Source: a bacterium (GTDB lineage: Bacteria > Pseudomonadota > Gammaproteobacteria > Berkiellales > Berkiellaceae). From it: a DNA stretch of 28,100 nt. The notes beneath the pieces were generated by a model. The model was not told the origin of the DNA. It ran no database searches and saw nothing but the letters and a program-made list of their open reading frames with translations. The DNA is taken from assembly GCA_009927065.1 (NCBI GenBank), contig RFNU01000188.1, positions 1 to 28,100 on the forward strand, in the 5' to 3' direction. Each line of letters begins with the position of its first letter. Position 1 is the first letter of the stretch. The position numbers and the translations under genes are program-made. Shown here one piece after another: positions 5,954-14,274 of this stretch.

Positions 5954-7855
5954 TTAGCCCGAAGCTTGTTCATCGTCATCAAGAAAGCCTTTAATTTCTG
6001 CTGCTCTTGCAGGGTGGCGAAGTTTTCGTAAGGCTTTTGCTTCAATTTGACGAATACGTTCGCGGGTGACATCAAATTGTTTACCAACCTCTTCTAGGGT
6101 GTGATCTGTGTTCATCCCTATTCCAAAACGCATACGAATGACTTTTGCTTCACGAGGAGTCAAAGAGTCAAGAACACGCTGCATCGATTCTTTTAAGCCT
6201 TCTTTAATCGCTATTTCATTAGGAGCTTCAGATTGAGTATCTTCGATGAATTCTCCTAAATGCGATTCATCATCACTATCTCCTATAGGGGTTTCCATGG
6301 AAATAGGTTCTTTAGCTATTTTCAATACTTTTCTAATTTTATCAACAGGTAAATCCATGTGAAAGGAAAGCTCTTCGGGCGTTGGTTCTCGGCCATTTTC
6401 TTGAGTGAGTTGGCGGTTTATTCTGTTCAGTTTATTGATGGTATCATTCATATGCACTGGAATGCGAATGGTTCGTCCCTGATCTGCGATTGAGCGAGTA
6501 ATGGCCTGTCGAATCCACCATGTAGCATACGTTGAAAATTTGAAACCACGACGATATTCAAATTTTTCAACAGCTTTCATAAGACCAATATTACCTTCTT
6601 GAATTAAATCTAAAAACTGTAAACCTCTATTTGTATATTTTTTTGCAATAGAGATGACTAAACGTAAATTGGCCTCTACCATTTCTTTTTTTGCACGACG
6701 AGCTTGAGCCTCACCTAAAGAAACATCTTTAAATATTTTTTTTAGTTGAAAGACTGAAAAATGAACTTTTTGCGCAATATCAATCATGAGAGCCCGTTGA
6801 TCTTTTAACCAAGATTCATAAGACATTAATATGTTTTTATATAAAGGAGGGGTTATGAGGTTCAGCTCTTCAAAGTAATTGCTCACTTCACTTAAGGATG
6901 AAATAATATGAATCAGTTCTTTTTTAGGGAGAAAGCACTTCTCAATCAGAGTTTTCATCATTGTTCGTTCGATATTTCTTATGTTTTCATAAGGAACTCT
7001 AATACAATCTACCAATTTATTTAATGTTTGGTTTGTGTAGCGAATCGACATGAAGCTTTTAATCAAAATTTTTTGATTATCTGAGTCAGGATTATTTTGA
7101 TAGCTTTCCCAAGCTGCTTTCAGGGAGTCCATTTTTTCACGCGTTTTTATCGGATCGGGACCATTGTCAGCGTTATCAATAGCGGTTTTGTCAGTATCAT
7201 CTGTAGGTTGAGTATCAACACGTTCTTCAGTATTTGCATCGTCGTCAGATTCGTCAGAACTTTCATCATCGGTGCTGTCGATTTTGGGATCTATTTCATC
7301 ATCAGCTAAAAGAATCTCATAAACAGGTTCTTCTGTTGTTGTATCTTCTTGATGCTCTATAAAACCATTAATAAAATCAGCCAAACCGCCTTCAGCTTGA
7401 TCATACTCTTCATACAGATCGAAAAGTTTTTCCATGATGATATTTGATATAGCGATGGTACTTAGAACTTGATTAAGACCTTGTTCAATTCTTATGGCTA
7501 TTTCAATTTCGCCTTTACGCGTTAACAGATCGACAGTTCCCATTTCACGCATGTACATTCTTACTGGATCGATAGTATGGTTAAGGGCGCCTTCAAAATT
7601 TATTTCGACTCCTTGGTCATCTATCTCTTGTGCTGGCTCACGGTCATACTCAGGCTCTTCTTCAGGGTGTTGTTCATAAACAGCAATGCCTAAATCTGAA
7701 AGCATATTAATAATTTCATCAACCTGCTCAGGATCGGTAATATGATACGGAAGATTATCACTAATTTGTCTATAAGTTAGAAACCCTCTGTCTTTACCTA
7801 AGGAGATCAAGTGTTGTAATTGTGATTCTTGATGTTCAGTATCAATTTCTGTCAT
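5954..7855 (-). CDS. rpoD: RNA polymerase primary sigma factor (sigma-70)
   Basis: This housekeeping sigma factor directs RNA polymerase to -35/-10 promoters. In order it has an N-terminal region 1.1 (QLQHLISLGKDRGFLTYRQI), region 1.2 (DPVRMYMREMGTVDLLTRKG), a long acidic non-conserved insert (DSTDDESSDESDDD and beyond) as in other gammaproteobacteria, region 2 (NLRLVISIAKKYTNRGLQFL to FSTYATWWIRQAI), region 3, and region 4.2 helix-turn-helix (TLEEVGKQFDVTRERIRQIE). I choose the ATG at 7855 (633 residues), preceded by GAGAG, over an upstream in-frame GTG at 7894; homologues also begin just before region 1.1. It is last in the rpsU-yqeY-dnaG-rpoD array but separated from dnaG by 416 bp, so an internal promoter is likely. 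Confidence 0.97.
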   Translation of the reverse strand: MTEIDTEHQESQLQHLISLGKDRGFLTYRQISDNLPYHITDPEQVDEIINMLSDLGIAVYEQHPEEEPEYDREPAQEIDDQGVEINFEGALNHTIDPVRMYMREMGTVDLLTRKGEIEIAIRIEQGLNQVLSTIAISNIIMEKLFDLYEEYDQAEGGLADFINGFIEHQEDTTTEEPVYEILLADDEIDPKIDSTDDESSDESDDDANTEERVDTQPTDDTDKTAIDNADNGPDPIKTREKMDSLKAAWESYQNNPDSDNQKILIKSFMSIRYTNQTLNKLVDCIRVPYENIRNIERTMMKTLIEKCFLPKKELIHIISSLSEVSNYFEELNLITPPLYKNILMSYESWLKDQRALMIDIAQKVHFSVFQLKKIFKDVSLGEAQARRAKKEMVEANLRLVISIAKKYTNRGLQFLDLIQEGNIGLMKAVEKFEYRRGFKFSTYATWWIRQAITRSIADQGRTIRIPVHMNDTINKLNRINRQLTQENGREPTPEELSFHMDLPVDKIRKVLKIAKEPISMETPIGDSDDESHLGEFIEDTQSEAPNEIAIKEGLKESMQRVLDSLTPREAKVIRMRFGIGMNTDHTLEEVGKQFDVTRERIRQIEAKALRKLRHPARAAEIKGFLDDDEQASG

Positions 7856-8271
7856 AAATGTACTCTCAAATTTTTTATAGAAGATATTGTCCACTTGCGA
7901 GAGAAATGACTAGTTTGTTTCATCTCGCTTTAACTTTATTTCAGCATGTAAACCTCAGAGGTCTTCAGCGCAAATTTATTCTTCTAAGAATGCTATTTTT
8001 TGTTGATAAAAATATCCATAGTGATTTATCTTAGACAAATCCAGCCATGTCTTGCCTCATTAATTTATAACTCATATGAGCTTTCTTTTCTGCAATTTAG
8101 AATATCTACGGTCTAAAAGACTTTGCGGTATAAATTTTATGCATTTAAATGCGTTAAATTGATACAACCTATCTTAAGCCAAAAAACTGACGCTAGCACA
8201 ACCTGATAGATTAAAATATTATTAATCTAAGGCGTTTAAGTTTTAGATTAACTCATCAACAGCAGCTAGAT
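7856..8271. other. Long dnaG-rpoD intergenic region with palindromes
   Basis: No gene is credible here. On the minus strand it would hold the rpoD leader. It contains an 8-bp inverted repeat (8207-8229), a perfect 12-base palindrome GCATTTAAATGC (8141-8152) and CTCATATGAG around 8072. I could not identify a convincing promoter for rpoD, though an internal one is known at this position in the E. coli operon. Confidence 0.5.
8207..8229 (-). repeat. 8-bp inverted repeat after dnaG
   Basis: TAGATTAA (8207-8214) and TTAATCTA (8222-8229) form a perfect stem with a 7-base loop about 43 bases beyond the dnaG stop. It is all A/T except one pair, with no T tract, so it is at best a weak RNA-end structure or operator. 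Confidence 0.35.
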
Positions 8272-9852
8272 TTAATTTTTAATCAATGAGCAATTAAATT
8301 CTTTTAGCTGTTGTTCCATTTCTATTTTCAGCCCTTCTTCCGGAATAATATCAACAAAATTGCCATATTTGGCTAGTATTAGATGTTGATATCCTTTAAA
8401 TTCATCTGAATCTAAAGAAAGTGTCAAAAGATTTTTTAGGCTATGGTTATGCCCGTTTGTTATTAACAATTTTTTTGTTTCTGTATTTAATTCACTAATC
8501 AGTACAGGATCTCTCGCAAATATTGCTGCTAATAAATCAATTGGTCGCGCTTTTGGTAAAGTAATATTACTTTTTTTAGGGGGTTTTGATATCCCCCTGG
8601 CGCCAATATTTAATGACCTTAGAACTTCAAGTAATGTAAGACGTGCATCTGGGTCTTGTATGAGGCTGATAAGCTTCTTAGCCTCTGCAACAAATCTTAC
8701 TTTATTATCAATAATATCTAGTGGATATAAACTTTCCAATTTTTGGAATAAATACTCTCCTATTTTAACACGATTTTTACATAATTGGATAAAATTTTGT
8801 CGACCATTCTTCAAAAGAAATGAATCAGGATCCTCCCCTATTGGAAGTGTTACAAATGAAAGACTTACTCGATGGTTATAATAGGGTAAAAGCAAGTTAA
8901 GTGCTTTAAAAGCAGCTTGTTGGCCCGCATTATCTCCATCAAAACAAAAAATGAGTTCGCGACGATATTTTAGCAAAAGCTCAACGTGATTTTCACTCAA
9001 GGCTGTTCCCATAGGAGCAACCGCACACGGCAAGTTATTATTAAATAGCTGGATTACATCAAAATAACCCTCAACAATTAAAAAAGATTTGAATTGGTGG
9101 TGTTTTAGACTATGCGATAAGCCATAAAGTAAGCTATTTTTCTTGAAAATATCGGTTTCAGGAGAGTTTAAGTATTTAGGATATTTTTTTTCTAGCTCAG
9201 GATCAACAATTCTTCCCCCAAAACCAACAATCTTATGTTGAGTTGAATAAATTGGAAACATTAAACGGTTAATGAATCGATCATGAGGTTGGCCGAGATG
9301 GCTATCAACGATAAGTCCTCCGTTCAATAAGGCCTGCTTTTGAAGCGGCCATAATGAAGCTAGCGACCCTTGATTGTATCCTGACCAACCTATATTGAAT
9401 AAAGACGCTATTTCTGGTTTTATTGAGCGAGCTTGTAGCATGATTTTTGCTAAATGATGATTAGGGAGGCTCTCTAAAGATTGTTTAAAATATTGACTTG
9501 CCTGTAATAGACTGTTTCCTGTTTCTTTATATAGAGAGCTTTCTTCATAAGTAAAGCTTTTTGTTGATGGTAGCTCTATCCCAACATGTTCAGCTAAACG
9601 TTTTAGAGCTTCAGGAAATGATGCATTGTAGTATTTTTGAATAAAGGAGAGAATGTCACCATGAATATGGCAGCCAAAACAATAAAACCGGTCAGGCCCC
9701 TCATATACGTGAAAAGACGGTGTTTTTTCTTTATGAAACGGGCATAGACCAGTATAGCCTTTACCCGTTTTTTTCAAAGAAACAATCTGACCAACAAGAT
9801 CAACAATGTTACTGCGATCTTTTAACTGATCGATTAGGTCAGATGATTGCAT
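8272..9852 (-). CDS. dnaG: DNA primase
   Basis: DnaG makes RNA primers for replication and docks on DnaB. The N-terminal CHC2 zinc finger is complete (Cys37, His40, Cys58, Cys61, in GLCPFHKEKTPSF and YCFGCHIHGD). The catalytic TOPRIM core shows FLIVEGYFDVI and FCFDGDNAGQQAA. At 526 residues it is about 55 shorter than E. coli DnaG. The start of the C-terminal domain is recognisable (LPKARPIDLLAAIFARDP), but the final helical hairpin that contacts DnaB seems missing or very short. Inserting one A at the stop (AAAAATTAA) would extend the frame by nine codons, so a small frameshift cannot be excluded. It follows yqeY after 11 bases within the rpsU-dnaG-rpoD array. Confidence 0.95.
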   Translation of the reverse strand: MQSSDLIDQLKDRSNIVDLVGQIVSLKKTGKGYTGLCPFHKEKTPSFHVYEGPDRFYCFGCHIHGDILSFIQKYYNASFPEALKRLAEHVGIELPSTKSFTYEESSLYKETGNSLLQASQYFKQSLESLPNHHLAKIMLQARSIKPEIASLFNIGWSGYNQGSLASLWPLQKQALLNGGLIVDSHLGQPHDRFINRLMFPIYSTQHKIVGFGGRIVDPELEKKYPKYLNSPETDIFKKNSLLYGLSHSLKHHQFKSFLIVEGYFDVIQLFNNNLPCAVAPMGTALSENHVELLLKYRRELIFCFDGDNAGQQAAFKALNLLLPYYNHRVSLSFVTLPIGEDPDSFLLKNGRQNFIQLCKNRVKIGEYLFQKLESLYPLDIIDNKVRFVAEAKKLISLIQDPDARLTLLEVLRSLNIGARGISKPPKKSNITLPKARPIDLLAAIFARDPVLISELNTETKKLLITNGHNHSLKNLLTLSLDSDEFKGYQHLILAKYGNFVDIIPEEGLKIEMEQQLKEFNCSLIKN

Positions 9853-9863
9853 AGTCTTTAGTG

Positions 9864-10310
9864 TTAAGCGAGCAGTTTTCTGATAAGAGCACCAACATCT
9901 TTAGATGAAGCACGACCCGCTATTCTAGGCTGCAACCACTCCATGACTTTCCCAATATCAGCAACCACAACTGCTTGAGTATGATTCACAGCGTCTTTAA
10001 CTAGGCTTTGCAACTCTTCTTGGGCGAGAGGTGTTGGAAGGAATTCGTTAATGATAGTGATTTCATATTGTTCTTGAGCAACAAGGTCGTCACGCTGAGC
10101 ATTAATGTATTGCTCAATTGAGTCTTTACGCTGTTTTTTCATTTTTTCAAAAACAGTCATAATGTCGGAATCATTGAGTTCAGCGCGAGTGTCAATCTCA
10201 ATTTGCTTGACAGCTGCAGCCATAAGTCTTAATGTGGCTAATCTGCTTTTATCGCCAGCTTTCATGGCAAGCTTGACTTCATCCATTACTCGGTTTTTTA
10301 GTGTGTTCAT
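9864..10310 (-). CDS. yqeY: GatB/YqeY domain protein
   Basis: The 148-residue helical protein matches YqeY: an N-terminal helical bundle (LKNRVMDEVKLAMKAGDKSR, then LATLRLMAAAVKQIE) and a C-terminal half with IINEFLPTPLAQEEL and ADIGKVMEWLQPRIAGRASS, similar to the tail domain of the GatB amidotransferase subunit. The biochemical role of stand-alone YqeY is unsettled; tRNA binding is inferred from GatB. GGAG lies nine bases before the ATG. It sits between rpsU and dnaG, a very common arrangement, which supports co-transcription with translation and replication genes. Confidence 0.93.
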   Translation of the reverse strand: MNTLKNRVMDEVKLAMKAGDKSRLATLRLMAAAVKQIEIDTRAELNDSDIMTVFEKMKKQRKDSIEQYINAQRDDLVAQEQYEITIINEFLPTPLAQEELQSLVKDAVNHTQAVVVADIGKVMEWLQPRIAGRASSKDVGALIRKLLA

Positions 10311-10345
10311 TCACGTATTCTCCGAATCTTTGATAGTATTAGTAT

Positions 10346-10615
10346 TTATCCGTGATCTCTGGGCTTTGCAGAGTTGGTAGCACTTGTTGAGCGTTTACGC
10401 CCTTTGCTAGCAGTTCCGGTAAAGTCTCTAGACAGTTTCTTTCTTAATCTTTTAACTGCAGCAGCTTTTTCTCTTTGCTTGATTTTGCTGGGTTTGACAT
10501 AATATTGACGATTTTTTAGTTCAGCAAGAAGGCCTGAACGTTCAACAGCTTTTTTGAATTTACGAATGAGTCCATCAGGGTAGGAATCATTTTCTTTAAT
10601 TTTAATAGTTGGCAT
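10346..10615 (-). CDS. rpsU: 30S ribosomal protein S21 with C-terminal extension
   Basis: The first 65 residues follow the S21 pattern: MPTIKIKENDSYPDGLIRKF, then KAVERSGLLAELKNRQYYVKP and a very basic helix with AAAVKRLRKKLSRD. S21 is a small-subunit protein near the anti-Shine-Dalgarno region and helps initiation. The protein has 89 residues against about 71 in E. coli; the extra tail is rich in Ser, Thr, Lys and Arg (GTASKGRKRSTSATNSAKPR) and probably disordered and RNA-binding. AAAGGAGATCTC immediately before the ATG is an excellent ribosome-binding site. It heads the minus-strand array towards yqeY, dnaG and rpoD. The 284-bp divergent gap to tsaD must hold its promoter, but I could not single one out. 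Confidence 0.96.
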   Translation of the reverse strand: MPTIKIKENDSYPDGLIRKFKKAVERSGLLAELKNRQYYVKPSKIKQREKAAAVKRLRKKLSRDFTGTASKGRKRSTSATNSAKPRDHG

Positions 10616-10899
10616 GAGATCTCCTTTGATTCATTACAATCGGTCTTAACTTAAATTTATTTCAAATAAAATCATAAAGTTGACCATAGAAATATTAACA
10701 TGTGCTTTAATGTCTCATAAGCTACAAGATTGCGTGCTTGTGGTAAGGACCAGACAAATGATAATCTTTTGCCTTATGATACCTTAAGGTGAGCCATAAA
10801 CTCAATGGGTTAGATCAATTCTCGAGGTAGTTGTTCGCTAATTTTTAGATTCATGATATTATAGCGCAAGAAATAAAATAAATCTTAAGATTCAATTGA

Positions 10900-11919
10900 A
10901 TGACCCATCAAATTTTCTGCTTAGGAATAGAAAGCTCTTGTGATGAGAGTTCAGTGGCAATCCTTGACAACGATTATCGCATACATCATTTATTAACTGA
11001 ATCACATTTAAAATGTCTTGAGCCTTATAAAGGTGTCATGCCAGAAGTTGTTTCGCGTGAACATGTCAAACATTTACCGCTCATCATAGATAAATTAAAT
11101 CATCAGTTTTTTTTAAGCAAAGTTAGCTTTATCACATATACTGCAGGGCCTGGGCTCGCCGGTAGCTTATTGGTCGGGGCTAATATGGCCCAATCTTTAA
11201 GTATTATCTTCAATAAACCGATTGTTCCAATCCACCATATTGTAGGGCATCAACTTGCTTTTTTACTAGAAAAAGCTGATTTAAATTTTCCTTGTTTAAG
11301 TTTAGTTGTTTCGGGTGGCCATACTCAGCTTTTATTACTGACTTCGCCCTTAAATTATAAAATATTAGGTCAAACGAGAGATGATGCTGCTGGAGAGGCT
11401 TTTGATAAAATAGCTAAACATATTGGACTTGGTTATCCAGGAGGACCTGTTTTAGCACATAAGGCCGCGCAGGGAAATCCCCAAGCGCATCAATTTTCTA
11501 TACCTATGTCATCGAGTGAAACTCTAGACTTTAGTTTTTCAGGACTCAAGACGCAAGCCATTAGAGTTTGGGAGCAAGGAATTCTTTCGCTAGAAGATTT
11601 TTGTGCTTCTCTTGAGTACACCATAGCACAAACACTAGCCCTTAAAACTAAACACGCTTTAAAGCAGCATAATGGCGTTAAAAGCCTTTTATTAAGCGGG
11701 GGCGTGGCTTGTAATAAGAAAATAAGATCTATCATGCAAAAATTAGCTGATGAGTATAAGATCGAATTACATATTCCAGATCCTCGCTTTTGTTCTGATA
11801 ATGCGGCGATGATTGCGGCAGCAGGGATGTATAAATGGTTGCACGCCAGCAATGACGCGTGTTCTAAGCAGGATCTGATAAAGCCAAATTGGTTTATTGA
11901 GGATTGTTCTCTTTTTTGA
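10900..11919 (+). CDS. tsaD: tRNA threonylcarbamoyladenosine transferase subunit
   Basis: TsaD (Kae1/YgjD) transfers the threonylcarbamoyl group to A37 of tRNAs that read ANN codons, working with TsaB and TsaE. The 339-residue length is normal. The ASKHA-fold signatures are present: LGIESSCDESSVAI at residues 8-21, the metal-binding HHIVGH with His113 and His117, VVSGGHTQLLLL, DDAAGEAFDKIAK, GYPGGP, and near the end LLLSGGVACNKKIR and SDNAAMIAAAG. It is divergent from rpsU, as in many gammaproteobacteria, and is followed on the same strand by plsY, whose start lies 16 bases after its stop. Confidence 0.97.
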   Translation: MTHQIFCLGIESSCDESSVAILDNDYRIHHLLTESHLKCLEPYKGVMPEVVSREHVKHLPLIIDKLNHQFFLSKVSFITYTAGPGLAGSLLVGANMAQSLSIIFNKPIVPIHHIVGHQLAFLLEKADLNFPCLSLVVSGGHTQLLLLTSPLNYKILGQTRDDAAGEAFDKIAKHIGLGYPGGPVLAHKAAQGNPQAHQFSIPMSSSETLDFSFSGLKTQAIRVWEQGILSLEDFCASLEYTIAQTLALKTKHALKQHNGVKSLLLSGGVACNKKIRSIMQKLADEYKIELHIPDPRFCSDNAAMIAAAGMYKWLHASNDACSKQDLIKPNWFIEDCSLF

Positions 11920-11935
11920 TCAAAAGGAAAGATTG

Positions 11936-12493
11936 ATGGAAGTGTTAATTATTTTTTTATGCTGGATTTTAGGTTCATTAAATGGTTCATTATTCACAAT
12001 TCGTCTTATGAAATGGAATAATATTATTCATCAAGGTTCTGGTAATCCAGGGGCTACAAACATGCTTCGTCTTTATGGAGTAAAAGCAGGATTTTTTGTT
12101 TTTTTATTTGATGTTGCAAAAAGTTTTTTGCCTATTTATATAGCAAAATATTATCAAGTGAACCCCATTACTCTTTCTTATTGTGTTGTTGCTAGTATTA
12201 TTGGCCATTGCTTTAGTCCTTTTTTATCTTTTCATGGAGGGAAAGGAGTAGCTACTTTTTTAGGGGGGTTGTTTGCGTTAAATCCTGTATTCGGGTTATA
12301 TGCTTCATCGATTTGGATGAGCGTTTATTTAGCAACGTCTTTAGCGGCTTTAAGTTCTTTATGTATGGTAATGTTTATGGCCGGATGTTTATTTAATACG
12401 TCTTCTACTACAGGGTTGCTTATTGCTTTATTCTTTATTTTTATTCGACATCAATCGAATTGGCTACGTTGGAGAGAAACTTTAAAGAGCTAA
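11936..12493 (+). CDS. plsY: Acyl-phosphate glycerol-3-phosphate acyltransferase
   Basis: PlsY is the inner-membrane enzyme that acylates glycerol-3-phosphate from acyl-phosphate, the first step of phospholipid synthesis. Three family motifs are visible: GSLNGSLFTIRL (about residues 13-24), GSGNPGATNMLR (34-45) and the glycine-rich FHGGKGVATFLGG (99-111), set among five hydrophobic helices. I choose the ATG at 11936, which follows AAAGGA and gives 185 residues; a longer frame from 11897 would overlap tsaD and add a hydrophilic tail not seen in the family. The 3' end overlaps the convergent midA-like gene by 4 bases. Together with glpT at 18580 it suggests that imported glycerol-3-phosphate can feed lipid synthesis. 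Confidence 0.95.
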   Translation: MEVLIIFLCWILGSLNGSLFTIRLMKWNNIIHQGSGNPGATNMLRLYGVKAGFFVFLFDVAKSFLPIYIAKYYQVNPITLSYCVVASIIGHCFSPFLSFHGGKGVATFLGGLFALNPVFGLYASSIWMSVYLATSLAALSSLCMVMFMAGCLFNTSSTTGLLIALFFIFIRHQSNWLRWRETLKS

Positions 12494-13449
12494 GCTTTTT
12501 TTTCCAAGATTAAAACCTTAAATGCTTCGCCAAGAAATCTACTGTCAAGAAACATGTTACTTCTAGGACATTTTTTTTCTAAATAAATCGTTTTTTCTAT
12601 TAAAAAGCGATTTAACGGGCCATAAAAAAGTATAGACCCTTTTAATGCAACCCAGGTTTCCATTAATAAATCAAAATCAACATCATAAGTCAGATCTGAG
12701 AAGCCAGGTTGATCCCAAAAGGAAATCAGTTGTTGATGATTTTTGTAAGCCCGAATCGGGGTTGAAACTAATGATTGCGATGCTAGCAAGCCGTTTGTAC
12801 GATCACCATAATCTAAAATAAAGACGACTCCACAATCGAGTTGATCGTAAATATCTTTTAATAAATTTATTGATAAATCGGCGTACATTAATTGAAATTC
12901 GTTTTTTTCTTTTTTATTTATCAAATTAAGGAGTCGATCGGGAGTATTAATAACTTCTTGCTCAATAACAGTAAAGTTTTTTGTTTCAATAAGCATTTCT
13001 AGCAGCTTATTATTCTTATATTTAAACCAACGAGCAGGCAAACAGTCAAAAACCTCTTGCAAGATAACAACAGCATTGAGTGGTTTTGTTATTTTATTAA
13101 CCCATTGTGCACAGAGCGACTTTATTCTATCCTGCTGTATTTTTTGATGATAGAGGCTTTTTTCTATGAAATAATAAGGCTGTTCAGGAAGTATTTTTAA
13201 AATTTCTAAAGCAGTTTCTCCTTGTCCGGCGCCATATTCAATGGTACAGGACAATCTTTGATCTTTCACCCATTCCGCGATTGATTGATTAAAAGCAAAA
13301 CTCAGTAAACTGGGGGTGGAAAAATCATGATTTAATGGACTGCTTTTAATATAAAAACCATATTCTGGATGAAAAAGAGCTAACTCCATATATGTTTCAA
13401 TTGAGAGAGAATAGAAATGGTCTTTGAAATAGTGTTGCAGTGCGGTCAT
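12490..13449 (-). CDS. MidA/NDUFAF7-family SAM-dependent methyltransferase
   Basis: The 319-residue protein matches the COG1565 (MidA) family. Near the N-terminus it has YMELALFHPEYGFYI, the SAM-binding EYGAGQGETALEIL at about 71-84, and the family's VVILQEVFDCLPARWFKY at about 127-144. Eukaryotic members methylate an arginine of a respiratory complex I subunit during assembly; the bacterial target is unknown. The segment after HPEYGFY is shorter and more divergent than usual, where relatives have a glycine-rich and PEISP-like stretch. It is last in the minus-strand cluster, 37 bases after rsmJ. Family confidence is good, function inferred. Confidence 0.82.
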   Translation of the reverse strand: MTALQHYFKDHFYSLSIETYMELALFHPEYGFYIKSSPLNHDFSTPSLLSFAFNQSIAEWVKDQRLSCTIEYGAGQGETALEILKILPEQPYYFIEKSLYHQKIQQDRIKSLCAQWVNKITKPLNAVVILQEVFDCLPARWFKYKNNKLLEMLIETKNFTVIEQEVINTPDRLLNLINKKEKNEFQLMYADLSINLLKDIYDQLDCGVVFILDYGDRTNGLLASQSLVSTPIRAYKNHQQLISFWDQPGFSDLTYDVDFDLLMETWVALKGSILFYGPLNRFLIEKTIYLEKKCPRSNMFLDSRFLGEAFKVLILEKKA

Positions 13450-13486
13450 AGATTCTTTTTACATACCATCCTCAATGATTATTTTT

Positions 13487-14200
13487 TTACTCTATCATAT
13501 CTTGTTCCAGTAATAATTTTTTGTTGATATAGTAAATATCGAAACGACATGTTCTATTAAACCGCTCATGCTTCATATGATTTTTAATCCATGGTTCAGC
13601 CAATCGCGGTTGTTTCATAATTAACGTATCCATTGATATTTTTAACAGCCCTGATTTTAAATCCAAAAACTGCTGTTTTTTATCAGATGGGTAAAGAGCA
13701 TATAATGATTGCATTGATTTTTTAGATAAACATTTTTTATCATCAAAAAACATAGGATCAAGATAAACACACTCCGTTGTTTTAATATCGTGTTGAGAGA
13801 AGCATGCATGATGAATCTGAATAAAATCTTTATATTCAGCAAACCATCGTTGAAGAGCATAATGCATAAAAATAACAGGTAATTCTTGACGCTCAAAAAC
13901 AGTAGTATGAATTCCAGCTTGAGCAAATGAGAGAGCGTCCTTGCCCCAGCCACCAGTGCCATCAATTAACTCCCGAGGCAGTTTACCCCGTCTTTTTACA
14001 AGCTGAACAATAGAAAGATGTTTTTCTTGTAACATAGATTGATAGCAATCATTTGCTGAAATAAATTTCTTTTTGTCACGGTAGAATATTAAGTCATTAT
14101 TATCAAGCAGTAAGAAGTCTGTTTCCTGATTGTCTTTCAGAGAGTGCCAGTCAACAGGTAGAATGTAATTTAAGGTATCATTGGTGAAGCATTTTAACAT
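13487..14200 (-). CDS. rsmJ: 16S rRNA (guanine1516-N2)-methyltransferase
   Basis: The 237-residue protein has the RsmJ layout: SAM motif I as LIDGTGGWGKDALSFAQAG (about residues 78-96), the acidic loop in VFERQELPVIFMHYALQRW (about 101-119), and the catalytic-type VYLDPMFFDDKKCLSKKSMQ (about 145-164), close to the VYLDPMYP motif of E. coli RsmJ (YhiQ). It methylates G1516 of 16S rRNA. It lies 74 bases after ftsX, with a hairpin between them, and 37 bases before the midA-like gene. Its base composition is very AT-rich. In E. coli rsmJ pairs with prlC; here prlC is elsewhere in the window. Confidence 0.88.
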   Translation of the reverse strand: MLKCFTNDTLNYILPVDWHSLKDNQETDFLLLDNNDLIFYRDKKKFISANDCYQSMLQEKHLSIVQLVKRRGKLPRELIDGTGGWGKDALSFAQAGIHTTVFERQELPVIFMHYALQRWFAEYKDFIQIHHACFSQHDIKTTECVYLDPMFFDDKKCLSKKSMQSLYALYPSDKKQQFLDLKSGLLKISMDTLIMKQPRLAEPWIKNHMKHERFNRTCRFDIYYINKKLLLEQDMIE

Positions 14201-14239
14201 AAAGATTTTATTTTTCTAAGTTTGCATTAGGGAACAAGT

Positions 14240-14261
14240 AGCCACCTATTATTCAGTGGCT
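14240..14261 (-). promoter_or_regulatory. Hairpin between ftsX and rsmJ
   Basis: AGCCAC and GTGGCT form a 6-bp stem with a 10-base loop on the minus strand, 14 bases after the ftsX stop. No T run follows, so it may be a processing or attenuation structure rather than a terminator. Confidence 0.35.
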
Positions 14262-14274
14262 CTTGAAAAGTCAT

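Noticed and set aside
7856..7894. GTG-started N-terminal extension of RpoD.
   Set aside because: The internal ATG at 7855 has a Shine-Dalgarno and matches the homologous N-terminus; the extra 13 residues match nothing in the family.
10831..10862. TTGTTC and GATATT/TATTAT as a promoter for tsaD.
   Set aside because: The hexamer matches are poor or the spacing is too long; not strong enough to annotate.
11490..11852. 120-codon minus-strand frame inside tsaD.
   Set aside because: Shadow of a strongly conserved gene; no family features of its own.
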